Shown here: in pieces, positions 52,146-60,560 of the stretch
Layout of the letters: every line of letters starts with the position of its first letter
Numbering within the stretch: position 1 is the stretch's first letter
Assembly: GCA_017543265.1 (NCBI GenBank)
Contig: JAFYGI010000028.1
Span: forward strand, 28,035 to 92,034
Length of the DNA stretch: 64,000 bases
Reading direction: 5' to 3'
Source: Bacillota bacterium
GTDB lineage: Bacteria > Bacillota > Clostridia > Lachnospirales > CAG-274
The notes under the pieces: model-generated
The model's input: the letters and a program-made list of their open reading frames with translations, nothing else
Databases searched by the model: none
Told to the model about the DNA's origin: nothing
Made by a program: the position numbers and the translations under genes

Positions 52146-52928
52146 ATGGACAAGCAAGAGAAATTACGGCGGTATTTAAAGGGGCTCGGCCGTCTGGCGG
52201 TGGCGTTTTCGGGCGGTGTGGACTCGGCATATCTGCTTAAAACGGCGCATGACGTACTGGGGAACAGCTGTGCCGCGCTGACGGTCCGTGCAGTCACCTT
52301 TCCCCCGCGGGAGCTTGACGAGGCCGCGGCCTTTTGCAAAAGCGAGGGCATAAAACAGTATTTTATCGACATGGACGTTTTCGGCATAGACGGTTTTGCG
52401 CAAAACCCCAAAAACCGCTGCTATATATGCAAAACAGCCATGCTTAAAAAAATGCGCGATAAGGCAGACGAGCTTGGTATAGAACATATCGCGGAGGGCA
52501 CAAACAAGGACGACGAGGGCGATTACCGCCCCGGGCTTGCCGCTGTTGCGGAGCAGGGCATTATAAGTCCGCTGCGTGAGATGGGCATGACAAAGGCCGA
52601 AATACGGCAATATTCGGCCGCTCTCGGCCTGTATTCGAGCAATAAGCCCTCCTTTGCCTGCCTTGCCACGCGCTTTGAATACGGCCAAAGGATAAACGCG
52701 GAGGATCTGGGGCGGATAACCGCTGCGGAGGAGTTTTTGACAGGGCTTGATCTGACACAGGTGCGTGTGCGCCTGCACGGGGATATGGCGCGGATAGAGG
52801 TATTGCCGACACAGTTTACGCTTTTATGCGAAAATGCACAGCGTATCTGCGGCAGGCTGACGGAGCTTGGGTTTTCGCATATTACCATGGACCTTGCGGG
52901 ATACGGCGCGGGCGGAAATCTCACCTGA
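52146..52928 (+). CDS. larE: ATP-dependent sulfur transferase LarE
   Basis: 260-residue PP-loop protein that adds sulfur to the pyridinium precursor of the nickel-pincer nucleotide cofactor. PP-loop FSGGVDSAYLL at 21-31 and family region HIAEGTNKDDEGDYRPGL are present. Three cysteines stand out: Cys92 and Cys95 in NRCYICK and Cys172 in PSFACLATRF, the set associated with LarE proteins that hold a [4Fe-4S] cluster and act catalytically; single-cysteine LarE sacrifices its own sulfur. AAAGGAGGG precedes the start. No larA, larB or larC is in the window, so it is an orphan here. Confidence 0.92.
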   Translation: MDKQEKLRRYLKGLGRLAVAFSGGVDSAYLLKTAHDVLGNSCAALTVRAVTFPPRELDEAAAFCKSEGIKQYFIDMDVFGIDGFAQNPKNRCYICKTAMLKKMRDKADELGIEHIAEGTNKDDEGDYRPGLAAVAEQGIISPLREMGMTKAEIRQYSAALGLYSSNKPSFACLATRFEYGQRINAEDLGRITAAEEFLTGLDLTQVRVRLHGDMARIEVLPTQFTLLCENAQRICGRLTELGFSHITMDLAGYGAGGNLT

Positions 52929-52944
52929 TTTTTTTCCGTTTCTA

Positions 52945-52973
52945 AGGACAATTTAATCTTGCCGTGATATAAT
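52945..52973 (+). promoter_or_regulatory. Promoter of the MBL-fold lipoprotein gene
   Basis: AGGACA, 17-base spacer, TATAAT with extended -10 TG, about 20 bases before the start. Confidence 0.6.
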
Positions 52974-52992
52974 ATGCCAAGAGGTGATGAAA

Positions 52993-53838
52993 ATGCGTAC
53001 CAAAATAATTTTATTTTTATCTTTTATACTGATGCTTACGGGCTGTACCCGCGAAAAAGAGCCTGTGACAGCGCCGACGGTAACGGGAGAGTTTGTCTTT
53101 ACGGCGTTAAAGGTTGGTCAGGCGGATGCGCTTGTGCTGAGGACCGCGAACCACACCGTGATTATCGACTGCGGGGAAAAGGACGACGGCGACAAGCTGC
53201 TTGAATATCTGGAGCAAAACGGCATTACAAGCGTTGATGCCCTTATCATAACGCATTTTGACAAGGACCATGTAGGCGGTGCGGCAGAGCTTCTGCTCGG
53301 CTGTGAGGTAAAGATGCTGTACACCGCCGATTATATCACCGACAGCAAGGAGTATGTAAAGTATGCCGAGGCTGCCGCACAAAAGGGTATCATGCCGCAG
53401 AAGCTCTCGGACGGCAAAAACGTGGAGTTTACCCTTGATGATGTGGTGTTTACCGTATATCCCGCAATTTCGGACGTGCAAAACAGCACGGACAACGACC
53501 TTTCCCTTGCGGTAACGGCACAGCACGGCAGCAAAAGATTTTTGTTTGCGGGTGATGCCGAGTCACGGCGTATGCAGGAGATATTGACACAGGTAAGCGG
53601 TAAATTTGACGTGCTTAAGGTGCCCCACCACGGCAGATATTCGCCCTACAGCGAGGAATTTGTCGCCGAGGTAAGCCCGCAGTACGCACTTATAACCTGC
53701 AGCGATAAAAATCCCGCCGAGGAACAGCTTTTGCAGGTGCTTAAAAATGCGGGTGCAAAGGTGTATACCACACAAAACGGTTATGTGAGTTTTACAAGTA
53801 ACGGAGAGGAGATAACCGTGTCCGAAGACCTTGAATAA
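52993..53838 (+). CDS. ComEC-like MBL-fold lipoprotein hydrolase
   Basis: 281-residue exported protein. Lipobox LTGC puts the lipidated cysteine at residue 18, after a short hydrophobic signal. The metallo-beta-lactamase domain resembles the C-terminal hydrolase domain of ComEC/Rec2: ITHFDKDHVGGAAEL (HxDxDH), FLFAGDAESRRMQEIL, VLKVPHHGRYSPYSEEF. Stand-alone extracellular proteins of this kind may act on nucleic acids or other phosphodiesters; the substrate is unknown. ATG 52993 was chosen, 7 bases after AGAGGTG; in-frame GTG 52984 and ATG 52987 are alternatives. Lgt at 22 kb would lipidate it. Confidence 0.87.
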   Translation: MRTKIILFLSFILMLTGCTREKEPVTAPTVTGEFVFTALKVGQADALVLRTANHTVIIDCGEKDDGDKLLEYLEQNGITSVDALIITHFDKDHVGGAAELLLGCEVKMLYTADYITDSKEYVKYAEAAAQKGIMPQKLSDGKNVEFTLDDVVFTVYPAISDVQNSTDNDLSLAVTAQHGSKRFLFAGDAESRRMQEILTQVSGKFDVLKVPHHGRYSPYSEEFVAEVSPQYALITCSDKNPAEEQLLQVLKNAGAKVYTTQNGYVSFTSNGEEITVSEDLE

Positions 53839-53854
53839 AGCTGTTATTCATAGG

Positions 53855-53957
53855 AGAAGTATTTGCGTTTTTGCCCGCCAGCGTTATTGCAGACGTTTCG
53901 TTTCTTTTTATTATACTGCTTACAGCGCAACTTATCCTACGATACGTTGACGCGAAC
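53855..53957. repeat. Arm sequence next to repeat A4
   Basis: Resembles the 50.42-50.50 kb arm (GCGTTTTTGCCCGCCAGCGTT, then ATACTGCTTACAGCGCAA). Continues the repeat block on the right side of the spmBA-larE segment. Confidence 0.6.
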
Positions 53958-54029
53958 GGCAAGCCCCGCAAATAATTTCGGCTTACAGTGGAGAAAACAC
54001 TGACGCCGAAAAACATTTGCGTTTTTGCC
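53958..54029. repeat. MITE-like repeat family A, short form (copy A4)
   Basis: 72-base near copy of A2 in the same orientation, with the same ends and central CAGTGGAGAAAACACTG. Confidence 0.88.
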
Positions 54030-54129
54030 TAACAGCGTTATCACATACGTTTCGTTTTTTTTATAATGCTGATTACAGCGCAAAACATTTTTATTTGAAC
54101 TATAAGAGGCCTACCGCAAAGAGAATACA

Positions 54130-54270
54130 CGGCAAAAACGCAAATGTTTCTTCCTGTTCGTCACAACTTTTGGCATAGCCAAAAGCCACTTGCTCCGCAA
54201 GTGTCCGCATCAATCTTTGCGGTTGAATGTATTTCCCACTCAAAAGGAAGATTATTTGCGGGGCTTGCCG
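54130..54270. repeat. MITE-like repeat family A, long form (copy A5)
   Basis: 141 bases, 140 identical to A3. The AT-rich spacer between A4 and A5 also matches that between A2 and A3, so about 320 bases are duplicated in direct orientation. Confidence 0.92.
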
Positions 54271-54290
54271 AATTCCTGCCAATACCTTGG

Positions 54291-54360
54291 GGCAAAAACG
54301 CAAATGTTTCTTCCTGTTCGTCACAATTTTTCCCGCTCAAAAGGAAGATTATTTGCGGGT
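54291..54360. repeat. MITE-like repeat family A, internally deleted (copy A6)
   Basis: Keeps both ends and TTTCTTCCTGTTCGTCACAA but lacks the two central hairpins of the long form, leaving about 70 bases. Confidence 0.82.
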
Positions 54361-54386
54361 ATACCTTTAGAAACTCAAATTTAGTA

Positions 54387-54415
54387 TTGATATTCTGTTT
54401 TAAAAATGTTATTAT
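54387..54415 (+). promoter_or_regulatory. Promoter of the PEGA-domain gene
   Basis: TTGATA, 17-base spacer, TATTAT. A TATAAT also occurs 5 bases further down but with a 22-base spacer. Confidence 0.55.
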
Positions 54416-54459
54416 ATAATAGACAATTATGTAAACCGACATGAGGTGAATATCCATAT

Positions 54460-55812
54460 ATGGCTAACAACGAAAAAAAGAAGATAACTATCAGGCGCAG
54501 CATACGCCGCAGGGGTACATCGCTGTTCCCGCTGTTTTTTATCTGCGCGGGCGTATTTTGCGTTATAGCGGGCATTAAAAGCTACAGCTATGCCTACGAT
54601 TACACGGTGGACAACATCCTGCCAAAGCCCGAGGTGACGGAGGGCGAGGAGCAGTATTCCCCCAACGAGATAATCCGTCAAGCAAAGCAGAACATGATAG
54701 GTGCGGACATAGACGGTGTTATTAAAAACATAGACGGCAATACCGTCACCTTTGTCAACCTTAAGGCAAACGAAAGCGTTATCCTTAAGGCAACCAAGGA
54801 CACCAACTACCCCGGCACCAACTCCCTTGACGATTACTTTATCGGTGATGTTGTGACCTTTGTCTATGACGAGGACAATAACCTTACGGATATTAAAAAA
54901 TGCGAAAATGCGTGGTCGTTCTCGGATGTGGGACTTATCGTCAATACATCGGCCAAGCTGGTCAAGTTTGGCAGCAACGCACTTGCATATAAGGACAAGG
55001 CGTTCAAGTATTCGTCCGATATTACCACCGTGCGCTATAAAAACGAATACTCTACCCTTGCCAGCATAGACACATCGGACTATGTAACGCTTAAAGGCTA
55101 TAACAACGGCACGGAGAACAAGGTTTACTCAATCACCATTGATAAAAGCCACGGCGATTTACAGTTTGTAAACTATTCAAACCTTGACAGTCCGCAGTTT
55201 GTGCTTAACGGCCAGACTATATCGCTGGCGGGCAGCGATACCTTTAAGGTGACGGAGGGCAAGCATACCATACAGGTAACAAGCCCCATGTGCGAGGACT
55301 ATACAAAGGATGTGCTTATACTGCCCGGTCAGGTGACAAAGGTAGACCTTTCCGCTATGCAGATAAAGACGGGACTTTTAAATGTCAGCGCAAATGTGAT
55401 AAACTACAAGCTGTTTATAAACGACAAGGAGTATTCGCTTTCGGAGCCTATCCTGCTCTCCTACGGCAGATATAATGTCAAGGTGACAAAGGACGGCTAT
55501 GAGGACTTTACGGCTACCGCCATTATAGATTCCGAGACCAATACCCTGCACGTCGATATGGAAAAGCATATCCCCAAGGGAAGAATACACGTTGACAGCG
55601 ACCCTGACGGCGCAAGCGTGTATATTGACGGCTCAATGGTGGGCAAAACACCGCTTAACTACAGCACTACCCTTGGTACCCATACCATAACGGCAAAGAA
55701 AAACGAATATATAGAGTCAACAAAGACGGTATCACTTGCCGCCGAGGGCGACGAGACCGGCGCATACTTTGATCTGATGCCTGTTGTAAGTCCGTTTGTA
55801 GACTCCGAATAA
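54460..55812 (+). CDS. Membrane-anchored PEGA-domain protein
   Basis: 450-residue protein with a charged N-terminus (KKKITIRRSIRRRG) and one transmembrane helix at about 22-40 (LFPLFFICAGVFCVIAGI); the remainder should lie outside the membrane. A unique region (about 60-240) contains repeated beta-strand elements. Three PEGA-type beta domains follow: about 245-310 (SPQFVLNGQTISLAG, TEGKHTIQV), 315-370 (LFINDKEYSLSEP) and 378-445 (GRIHVDSDPDGASVYIDGSMVGKTPL). PEGA domains are found on surface-layer-type proteins, usually as binding or spacer modules. Single gene with its own promoter and terminator. Function unknown. Confidence 0.85.
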   Translation: MANNEKKKITIRRSIRRRGTSLFPLFFICAGVFCVIAGIKSYSYAYDYTVDNILPKPEVTEGEEQYSPNEIIRQAKQNMIGADIDGVIKNIDGNTVTFVNLKANESVILKATKDTNYPGTNSLDDYFIGDVVTFVYDEDNNLTDIKKCENAWSFSDVGLIVNTSAKLVKFGSNALAYKDKAFKYSSDITTVRYKNEYSTLASIDTSDYVTLKGYNNGTENKVYSITIDKSHGDLQFVNYSNLDSPQFVLNGQTISLAGSDTFKVTEGKHTIQVTSPMCEDYTKDVLILPGQVTKVDLSAMQIKTGLLNVSANVINYKLFINDKEYSLSEPILLSYGRYNVKVTKDGYEDFTATAIIDSETNTLHVDMEKHIPKGRIHVDSDPDGASVYIDGSMVGKTPLNYSTTLGTHTITAKKNEYIESTKTVSLAAEGDETGAYFDLMPVVSPFVDSE

Positions 55813-55857
55813 AAAATAACGCGCAAACGCTTCAAAAAGCGTCTGCGCGTTTTTATT
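55813..55857. terminator. Bidirectional terminator between the PEGA gene and purL
   Basis: Stem ACGCGCAAACGCTT/AAGCGTCTGCGCGT (one mismatch) around a CAAA loop with A-run upstream and T-run downstream, between converging genes. Confidence 0.9.
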
Positions 55858-58800
55858 TTATTTAAAGTAATTAACACCCGATTTGTATATCCATTGGTCT
55901 GTAGTGCCGACAATATTTTTGAATGTACCGCTGCTGAGACGCTCGGAGTGTCCCATCTTGCCGAGTACACGGCCGTCGGGGCTTGTAATGCCCTCGATAG
56001 CGTAAACAGAGCCGTTGGGGTTATATTTTATGTCGTAGGTCGGGTCACCGTTGAAATCGACATACTGCGTTGCTATCTGGTTATTTTCCGCAAGCTTTTT
56101 GATGACTGCCTCGTCTGCGGCAAAACGTCCCTCGCCGTGTGAGAATGCCACGGTATGGATATCGCCCGCATTGGTGCCCCAGAGCCACGGGGACTTGTTG
56201 CTGATTATCTTGGTGTTTGCCATACAGCTTATATGGCGGCCTATGGTGTTAAAGGTCAGGGTCGGGCTGTCGTCCTCCATATCCCTTATTTCGCCGTAGG
56301 GCACAAGACCAAGCTTGATAAGCGCCTGGAAGCCGTTGCAGATACCCAGCATAAGACCGTCACGGTTTTGCAGAAGGTCGGTAACGGCCTCCTTTATTTT
56401 GGGATTGCGGAATACCGCCGCAATAAACTTACCGCTGCCCTCGGGCTCGTCACCTGCGCTGAAGCCGCCCGGTATCATGATTATCTGCGAATTTCTTATC
56501 ATTTCGGCCATCTTGTCGATACTCTCTTCAAGCCAGCTGTTTTTAAGGTTGCTGATAACAAGTGTTTTTGCATCCGCACCCGCACGCTCAAAGGAGCGAA
56601 GCGTATCATACTCGCAGTTGGTGCCGGGGAATACGGGCATAAGCACACGGGGAGCTGCAAGGCTCATGCCCGATGTGCGCTTTTCGATTATATTGAACAA
56701 AGGTACGCTTATGTCCTTTTTCTCGAAAGACTTGTAGTAGTTTGTGGGGAATACCTTTTCAAGGGGCTTGAACCATGCCTCTTTAGCCTCGTCAAGGTCG
56801 ATCTTAACGCCGTTTGCGGTTATGCTCTTGTCGGAAACGGTCTCACCTATCACCTTGTAATTAAAGCCCTTGAACAGCGTATCCGCATCACCCTCCACCT
56901 CAAGCACGAACGAGCCGCGGCTTGCATCAAACAGGTCGTCGTCCGTGATGACCGCGCCGATGTCGTTGCCGAATGCCATTTTGCTGACAGCCGCAGCCAC
57001 GCCGCCAAAGCCTATCGTAGCGGCGGAAACTATCTTTTTGGCCTTTACAAGCTCCGTTACCTTGTCAAAATTCTTCATCAATTCGTCAAAATCGGGAAGG
57101 TCGTTTTCAAGGTACTTTACGGAAAGCCTTACTATCTTGTTGCCCGCCTTTTTAAACTCGGGCGAGATAACGTTTGTATGCTTGGTCACGTCAACTGCAA
57201 AGGAAACAAGTGTGGGCGGTACGTCAAGATCCTTGAATGTGCCCGACATACTGTCCTTGCCGCCTATTGCGGCCGTACCCAGCTTCATCTGTGCGTAGAA
57301 GCCGCCAAGAAGTGCGCTGAACGGCTTGCCCCAGCGTGAGGGGTCTGTGCCCAGTCGCTCAAAATATTCCTGGAAGGTCAGACGGCAGCTTGAATACTTG
57401 CCGCCCGCAGCAACTATCTTTGCCACGGACTCAACAACAGCCAGAGCAGCGCCGTGGAACGGGCTGTACTTTGAGATCGTCGGGTCGTAGCCGTAGGCCA
57501 TAAGTGTTGCCGTAGTGGTCTCGCCCCTTAAAACGGGCACCTTTGCGCTCATAGCCTCAATGGGCGTAAGCTGATTTTTGCCGCCGAAGGGCATAAGCAC
57601 GCTGCCCGCGCCGATGGTCGAGTCAAAACGCTCCACAAGGCCTTTCTGGCAGGCAACATTAAGCTGCTGCAAATTGTTTATCCATTTTTCCTTTAAGTCC
57701 GCACCCTTTACATCCGCCTTGGGGAAGTCCGATACGGGTTCTTCAACACAAATATCCGTATACTGCTTTGCACCGTTTGTATCGAGGAAATCGCGGGAGA
57801 TATTTACTATATCCTTGCCGCGCCAGTACATTTTAAGCCGTCTGTCGTCGGTAACGTCGGCAACCTTTGTCGCCTCCAGATTTTCTGTCTTTGCAAGCTC
57901 TATAAAACGGTCGATATCCTTTTTGTCGATAACGACAGCCATTCTCTCCTGTGACTCGGAGATAGCAAGCTCCGTGCCGTCAAGACCCTCATACTTTTTG
58001 GGTACCGCATCAAGGTCGATAATAAGACCCTCCGCAAGCTCGCCTATGGCAACGGAAACACCGCCCGCGCCAAAGTCGTTGCAGCGCTTTATCATGCGGC
58101 TGACCTCGGAGTTGCGGAAAAGACGCTGTAATTTACGCTCTGTCGGGGGATTACCCTTTTGTACCTCCGCACCGCAGGTAAGGATGGAGTCCTCGTTATG
58201 CTCCTTTGACGAGCCTGTAGCACCGCCGCAGCCGTCACGTCCCGTTCTGCCGCCCGTAAGTATGATAACATCGCCCTTTTGCGGTCTTTCGCGGATAACA
58301 TCGCTCTTTTTGGCTGCGCCGATAACTGCGCCTATCTCCATACGCTTTGCGACATAGCCCTCGTCATAAACCTCGCTTACCATACCCGTAGCAAGGCCTA
58401 TCTGGTTGCCGTAGCTGCTGTAGCCGTGTGCCGCGGATGTGGTTATCTTTCTTTGCGGAAGCTTGCCGTGAAGCGTGTCCGCAACACTTGTTCTCGGGTC
58501 GCCGCTGCCCGTTACGCGCATAGCCTGATATACATAGCTTCTGCCCGACAAGGGGTCGCGGATAGCACCGCCGAGACAGGTAGCGGCACCACCGAAGGGC
58601 TCTATCTCGGTAGGATGGTTATGTGTCTCGTTTTTGAACATGATGAGCCACTCTTCCTCAACGCCGTCAATATCAACGGGGACAACGATGCTGCACGCAT
58701 TTATCTCCTCACTCTCGTCAAGGTTATCAAGCTTGCCCTCGGCCTTTAAGGCACGCATACCCATAACGGCAATGTCCATAAGGCAAAGGGGCTTTTCTGT

Positions 58801-59598
58801 CCTGCCAAGCTTTTCACGCTCGTCAAGGTACATTTTATATGCACCCTCAATAGTGTCCTTGTACTTGCCGTCCTTAAACTCCACATTTTCGATATTTGTG
58901 GAGAATGTTGTATGGCGGCAATGGTCCGACCAGTATGTATCGATCACGCGGATCTCCGTAATGGAGGGGTCGCGCTTTTCGGTATTTTTAAAATAATCCC
59001 GGCAGAATACGATATCCGCATCGCTCATAGCAAGGCCAAGCTCTGCCTTTAAGGCGTAAAGCTCCTCGTTTGACTTTGTGATAAAGCCCGTAACTATGGC
59101 AACATCCTCGGGAACGGTCAGCTCCATTTTAAGGGTCTTGGGCTTTTCGGCAGCCGCCTCACGCGAATCCACGGGGTTGATGCAGTATTCCTTTATCTGC
59201 TGCAGCTCCTTGTCGCTTACGCTGCCCTTTAAAACAAAAATTTTGGCACAGGAAATAAGCGTTGAGTCATCGCCCGTGATTATCTGTATACACTGCATTG
59301 CGGAGTCCGCTCTCTGGTCGTACTGACCGGGCAGGTACTCCATGCCGAAGTATACCTCATCCGAGGCAAGCTCAAACTTTTCCTCGTGGATAATATCAAC
59401 GGGAGGCTCCGAAAAAATGGTCTTTTTCGCCTTTTCGTAGGCATCCTCGCTTATGCCCTCTATATCGTAGCGGTATAATATGCGAAGCCCCGTCAGTCCT
59501 GCTGCGCCAAGGTTTTCCTTGACATCATCAAATAAATGACCTGCCTCGATATCATAGCCTTTTTTCTTTTCCACATAAATTCTTTTGATCTCGGACAT
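55858..59598 (-). CDS. purL: Phosphoribosylformylglycinamidine synthase, single-chain PurL
   Basis: 1246-residue cytosolic enzyme that amidates FGAR to FGAM in purine synthesis. It is the long form with the PurQ-like glutaminase fused at the C-terminus (about 975-1246): PVFPGTNCEYDT, IMIPGGFSAGDEPEGSG, and the nucleophile in LGICNGFQALIKLG. The synthetase part has the characteristic NETHNHPTEIEPFGGAATC and GGVSVAIGELAEGL. Bacilli usually have separate purS, purQ and purL; the long form is common in many Clostridia. AAGGAGAAG precedes the start. No other pur gene adjoins. Confidence 0.95.
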   Translation of the reverse strand: MSEIKRIYVEKKKGYDIEAGHLFDDVKENLGAAGLTGLRILYRYDIEGISEDAYEKAKKTIFSEPPVDIIHEEKFELASDEVYFGMEYLPGQYDQRADSAMQCIQIITGDDSTLISCAKIFVLKGSVSDKELQQIKEYCINPVDSREAAAEKPKTLKMELTVPEDVAIVTGFITKSNEELYALKAELGLAMSDADIVFCRDYFKNTEKRDPSITEIRVIDTYWSDHCRHTTFSTNIENVEFKDGKYKDTIEGAYKMYLDEREKLGRTEKPLCLMDIAVMGMRALKAEGKLDNLDESEEINACSIVVPVDIDGVEEEWLIMFKNETHNHPTEIEPFGGAATCLGGAIRDPLSGRSYVYQAMRVTGSGDPRTSVADTLHGKLPQRKITTSAAHGYSSYGNQIGLATGMVSEVYDEGYVAKRMEIGAVIGAAKKSDVIRERPQKGDVIILTGGRTGRDGCGGATGSSKEHNEDSILTCGAEVQKGNPPTERKLQRLFRNSEVSRMIKRCNDFGAGGVSVAIGELAEGLIIDLDAVPKKYEGLDGTELAISESQERMAVVIDKKDIDRFIELAKTENLEATKVADVTDDRRLKMYWRGKDIVNISRDFLDTNGAKQYTDICVEEPVSDFPKADVKGADLKEKWINNLQQLNVACQKGLVERFDSTIGAGSVLMPFGGKNQLTPIEAMSAKVPVLRGETTTATLMAYGYDPTISKYSPFHGAALAVVESVAKIVAAGGKYSSCRLTFQEYFERLGTDPSRWGKPFSALLGGFYAQMKLGTAAIGGKDSMSGTFKDLDVPPTLVSFAVDVTKHTNVISPEFKKAGNKIVRLSVKYLENDLPDFDELMKNFDKVTELVKAKKIVSAATIGFGGVAAAVSKMAFGNDIGAVITDDDLFDASRGSFVLEVEGDADTLFKGFNYKVIGETVSDKSITANGVKIDLDEAKEAWFKPLEKVFPTNYYKSFEKKDISVPLFNIIEKRTSGMSLAAPRVLMPVFPGTNCEYDTLRSFERAGADAKTLVISNLKNSWLEESIDKMAEMIRNSQIIMIPGGFSAGDEPEGSGKFIAAVFRNPKIKEAVTDLLQNRDGLMLGICNGFQALIKLGLVPYGEIRDMEDDSPTLTFNTIGRHISCMANTKIISNKSPWLWGTNAGDIHTVAFSHGEGRFAADEAVIKKLAENNQIATQYVDFNGDPTYDIKYNPNGSVYAIEGITSPDGRVLGKMGHSERLSSGTFKNIVGTTDQWIYKSGVNYFK

Positions 59599-59643
59599 AT
59601 TTCTTCTCCTTTGGGTATTTGAATAGAATTTTTGTCGTATAGG

Positions 59644-59683
59644 TTTATTTTACTACATTTTTCGGAATAAGTAAACAGTTTTT
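59644..59683. repeat. Promoter-bearing direct repeat, purL copy
   Basis: 40 bases matching 60366-60405 at 35 of 40 positions. On the minus strand it contains TTTACT, 17-base spacer, TAAAAT, the likely purL promoter. The two copies flank the toxin-antitoxin pair. Confidence 0.75.
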
Positions 59684-59684
59684 G

Positions 59685-60101
59685 TTATTCTTTGATGATT
59701 TCAATAAAATCTTCGGGGATTATTGCTTTTATCCTACTGTCTGAAAAGTCTTTTATATTCCGTGTTATAATAAAATCCGCATCTGCACAATACGCACATT
59801 CATCTTGCAGGCAATCTTCAAAATCGCTGAAATTTTCATTTTCAAGCGCATTTATGATCTTGCTGCTGTCAATACTTGCAACAGTAAAAATATTACATAG
59901 ATCTATTAATATTCTTCGCCTCTTATCCGAAGGAATATTTTTTCTTAAAATATAAAATATATTAGATACCGAATGCGCTGCCATATATCCTATTATTTTT
60001 TTGTCTATACACAAATTAACAATTTTATCCGAAGCAGAAAAAAACGGTTCTCTTTTTATAATAAAATCGACAATAATGTTTGTATCTATAAGAACTTTCA
60101 T
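59685..60101 (-). CDS. PIN-domain toxin (VapC-like ribonuclease)
   Basis: 138-residue PIN-fold protein. The first acidic motif is VLIDTNIIVDFI (Asp6, Asp12), the second is in the DFEDCLQDECAYCADADF segment, and IITRNIKDF carries the closing strand typical of PIN nucleases. Such toxins cleave RNA unless held by an antitoxin. The start overlaps the upstream small gene by four bases (ATGA), the usual order antitoxin-toxin. The pair is AT-richer than its neighbours and lies between two copies of a promoter repeat, which suggests recent insertion. Confidence 0.85.
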   Translation of the reverse strand: MKVLIDTNIIVDFIIKREPFFSASDKIVNLCIDKKIIGYMAAHSVSNIFYILRKNIPSDKRRRILIDLCNIFTVASIDSSKIINALENENFSDFEDCLQDECAYCADADFIITRNIKDFSDSRIKAIIPEDFIEIIKE

Positions 60102-60334
60102 AAACCGTATTTTTCCTTTCTGTATTCTTCAAGTGCTTGATCGTAATCAAAGGGCTCTACGGGCTCGATCGACTCTATCAAACTCATTAAATCGTTGTAT
60201 GCTTCGCGTTTTTTATCCTTATTTTCATTGGGAAACAGGCCGTCAACTCCTTCTATTATCTGTATAACATACTGTATTTTTTCATCGGACATTCGTTCTA
60301 TCAGATCTACTGCTTTTTGTTTTAATGCCGTCAT
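60098..60334 (-). CDS. Cognate antitoxin of the PIN toxin
   Basis: 78-residue acidic protein. N-terminal helix pair (MTALKQKAVDLIERMSDEKIQYVIQII) could bind DNA or dimerise; the C-terminal half is rich in acidic residues and ends DYDQALEEYRKEKYG, a likely disordered segment that wraps the toxin. Similar small proteins accompany PIN toxins in Clostridia. GGAGGTGA lies just before the ATG, and the stop overlaps the toxin start. Assignment rests on position and size. Confidence 0.75.
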   Translation of the reverse strand: MTALKQKAVDLIERMSDEKIQYVIQIIEGVDGLFPNENKDKKREAYNDLMSLIESIEPVEPFDYDQALEEYRKEKYGL

Positions 60335-60365
60335 AAAATCACCTCCGCAAGTCGTTACTTTACAG

Positions 60366-60405
60366 TATATTTTACTACTTTTTGTGAAATAAGTAAACAG
60401 TTTTT
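60366..60405. repeat. Promoter-bearing direct repeat, toxin-antitoxin copy
   Basis: Second copy of the 59644 unit. On the minus strand TTTACT, 17-base spacer, TAAAAT lies about 40 bases before the antitoxin start. Confidence 0.75.
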
Positions 60406-60424
60406 GAAAATTTATTTTATATCA

Positions 60425-60526
60425 TTACTGCCAATACATAAAAGGCAGACCCAATTCGGAGATATCGTCAAGCAATGTAAAGCTTTTCCCTGTGCTTATA
60501 TCATAAACACTTATACGGCATCCTCG
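60425..60526 (-). pseudogene. Possible 3' remnant of a lost gene
   Basis: A 34-codon open stretch without a start codon reads CRISVYDISTGKSFTLL, then DDISELGLPFMYWQ and a stop. The residue pattern looks like the end of a beta-propeller or substrate-binding protein, but it is too short to assign. An in-frame stop lies directly before it. Confidence 0.3.
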
Positions 60527-60560
60527 TCACAGGCATCATCCCCTGTTTTATCGGTGCTTT

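Noticed and set aside
50420..54360. Possible CRISPR array because of many repeats
   Set aside because: Units are irregularly spaced, vary in length and have no unique spacers of constant size; no cas genes are present.
54144..54419. Small frames across the family A and B repeats (also at 50669, 43261 and 35550)
   Set aside because: They are translations of palindromic repeats, with proline- and serine-rich nonsense common in such elements.
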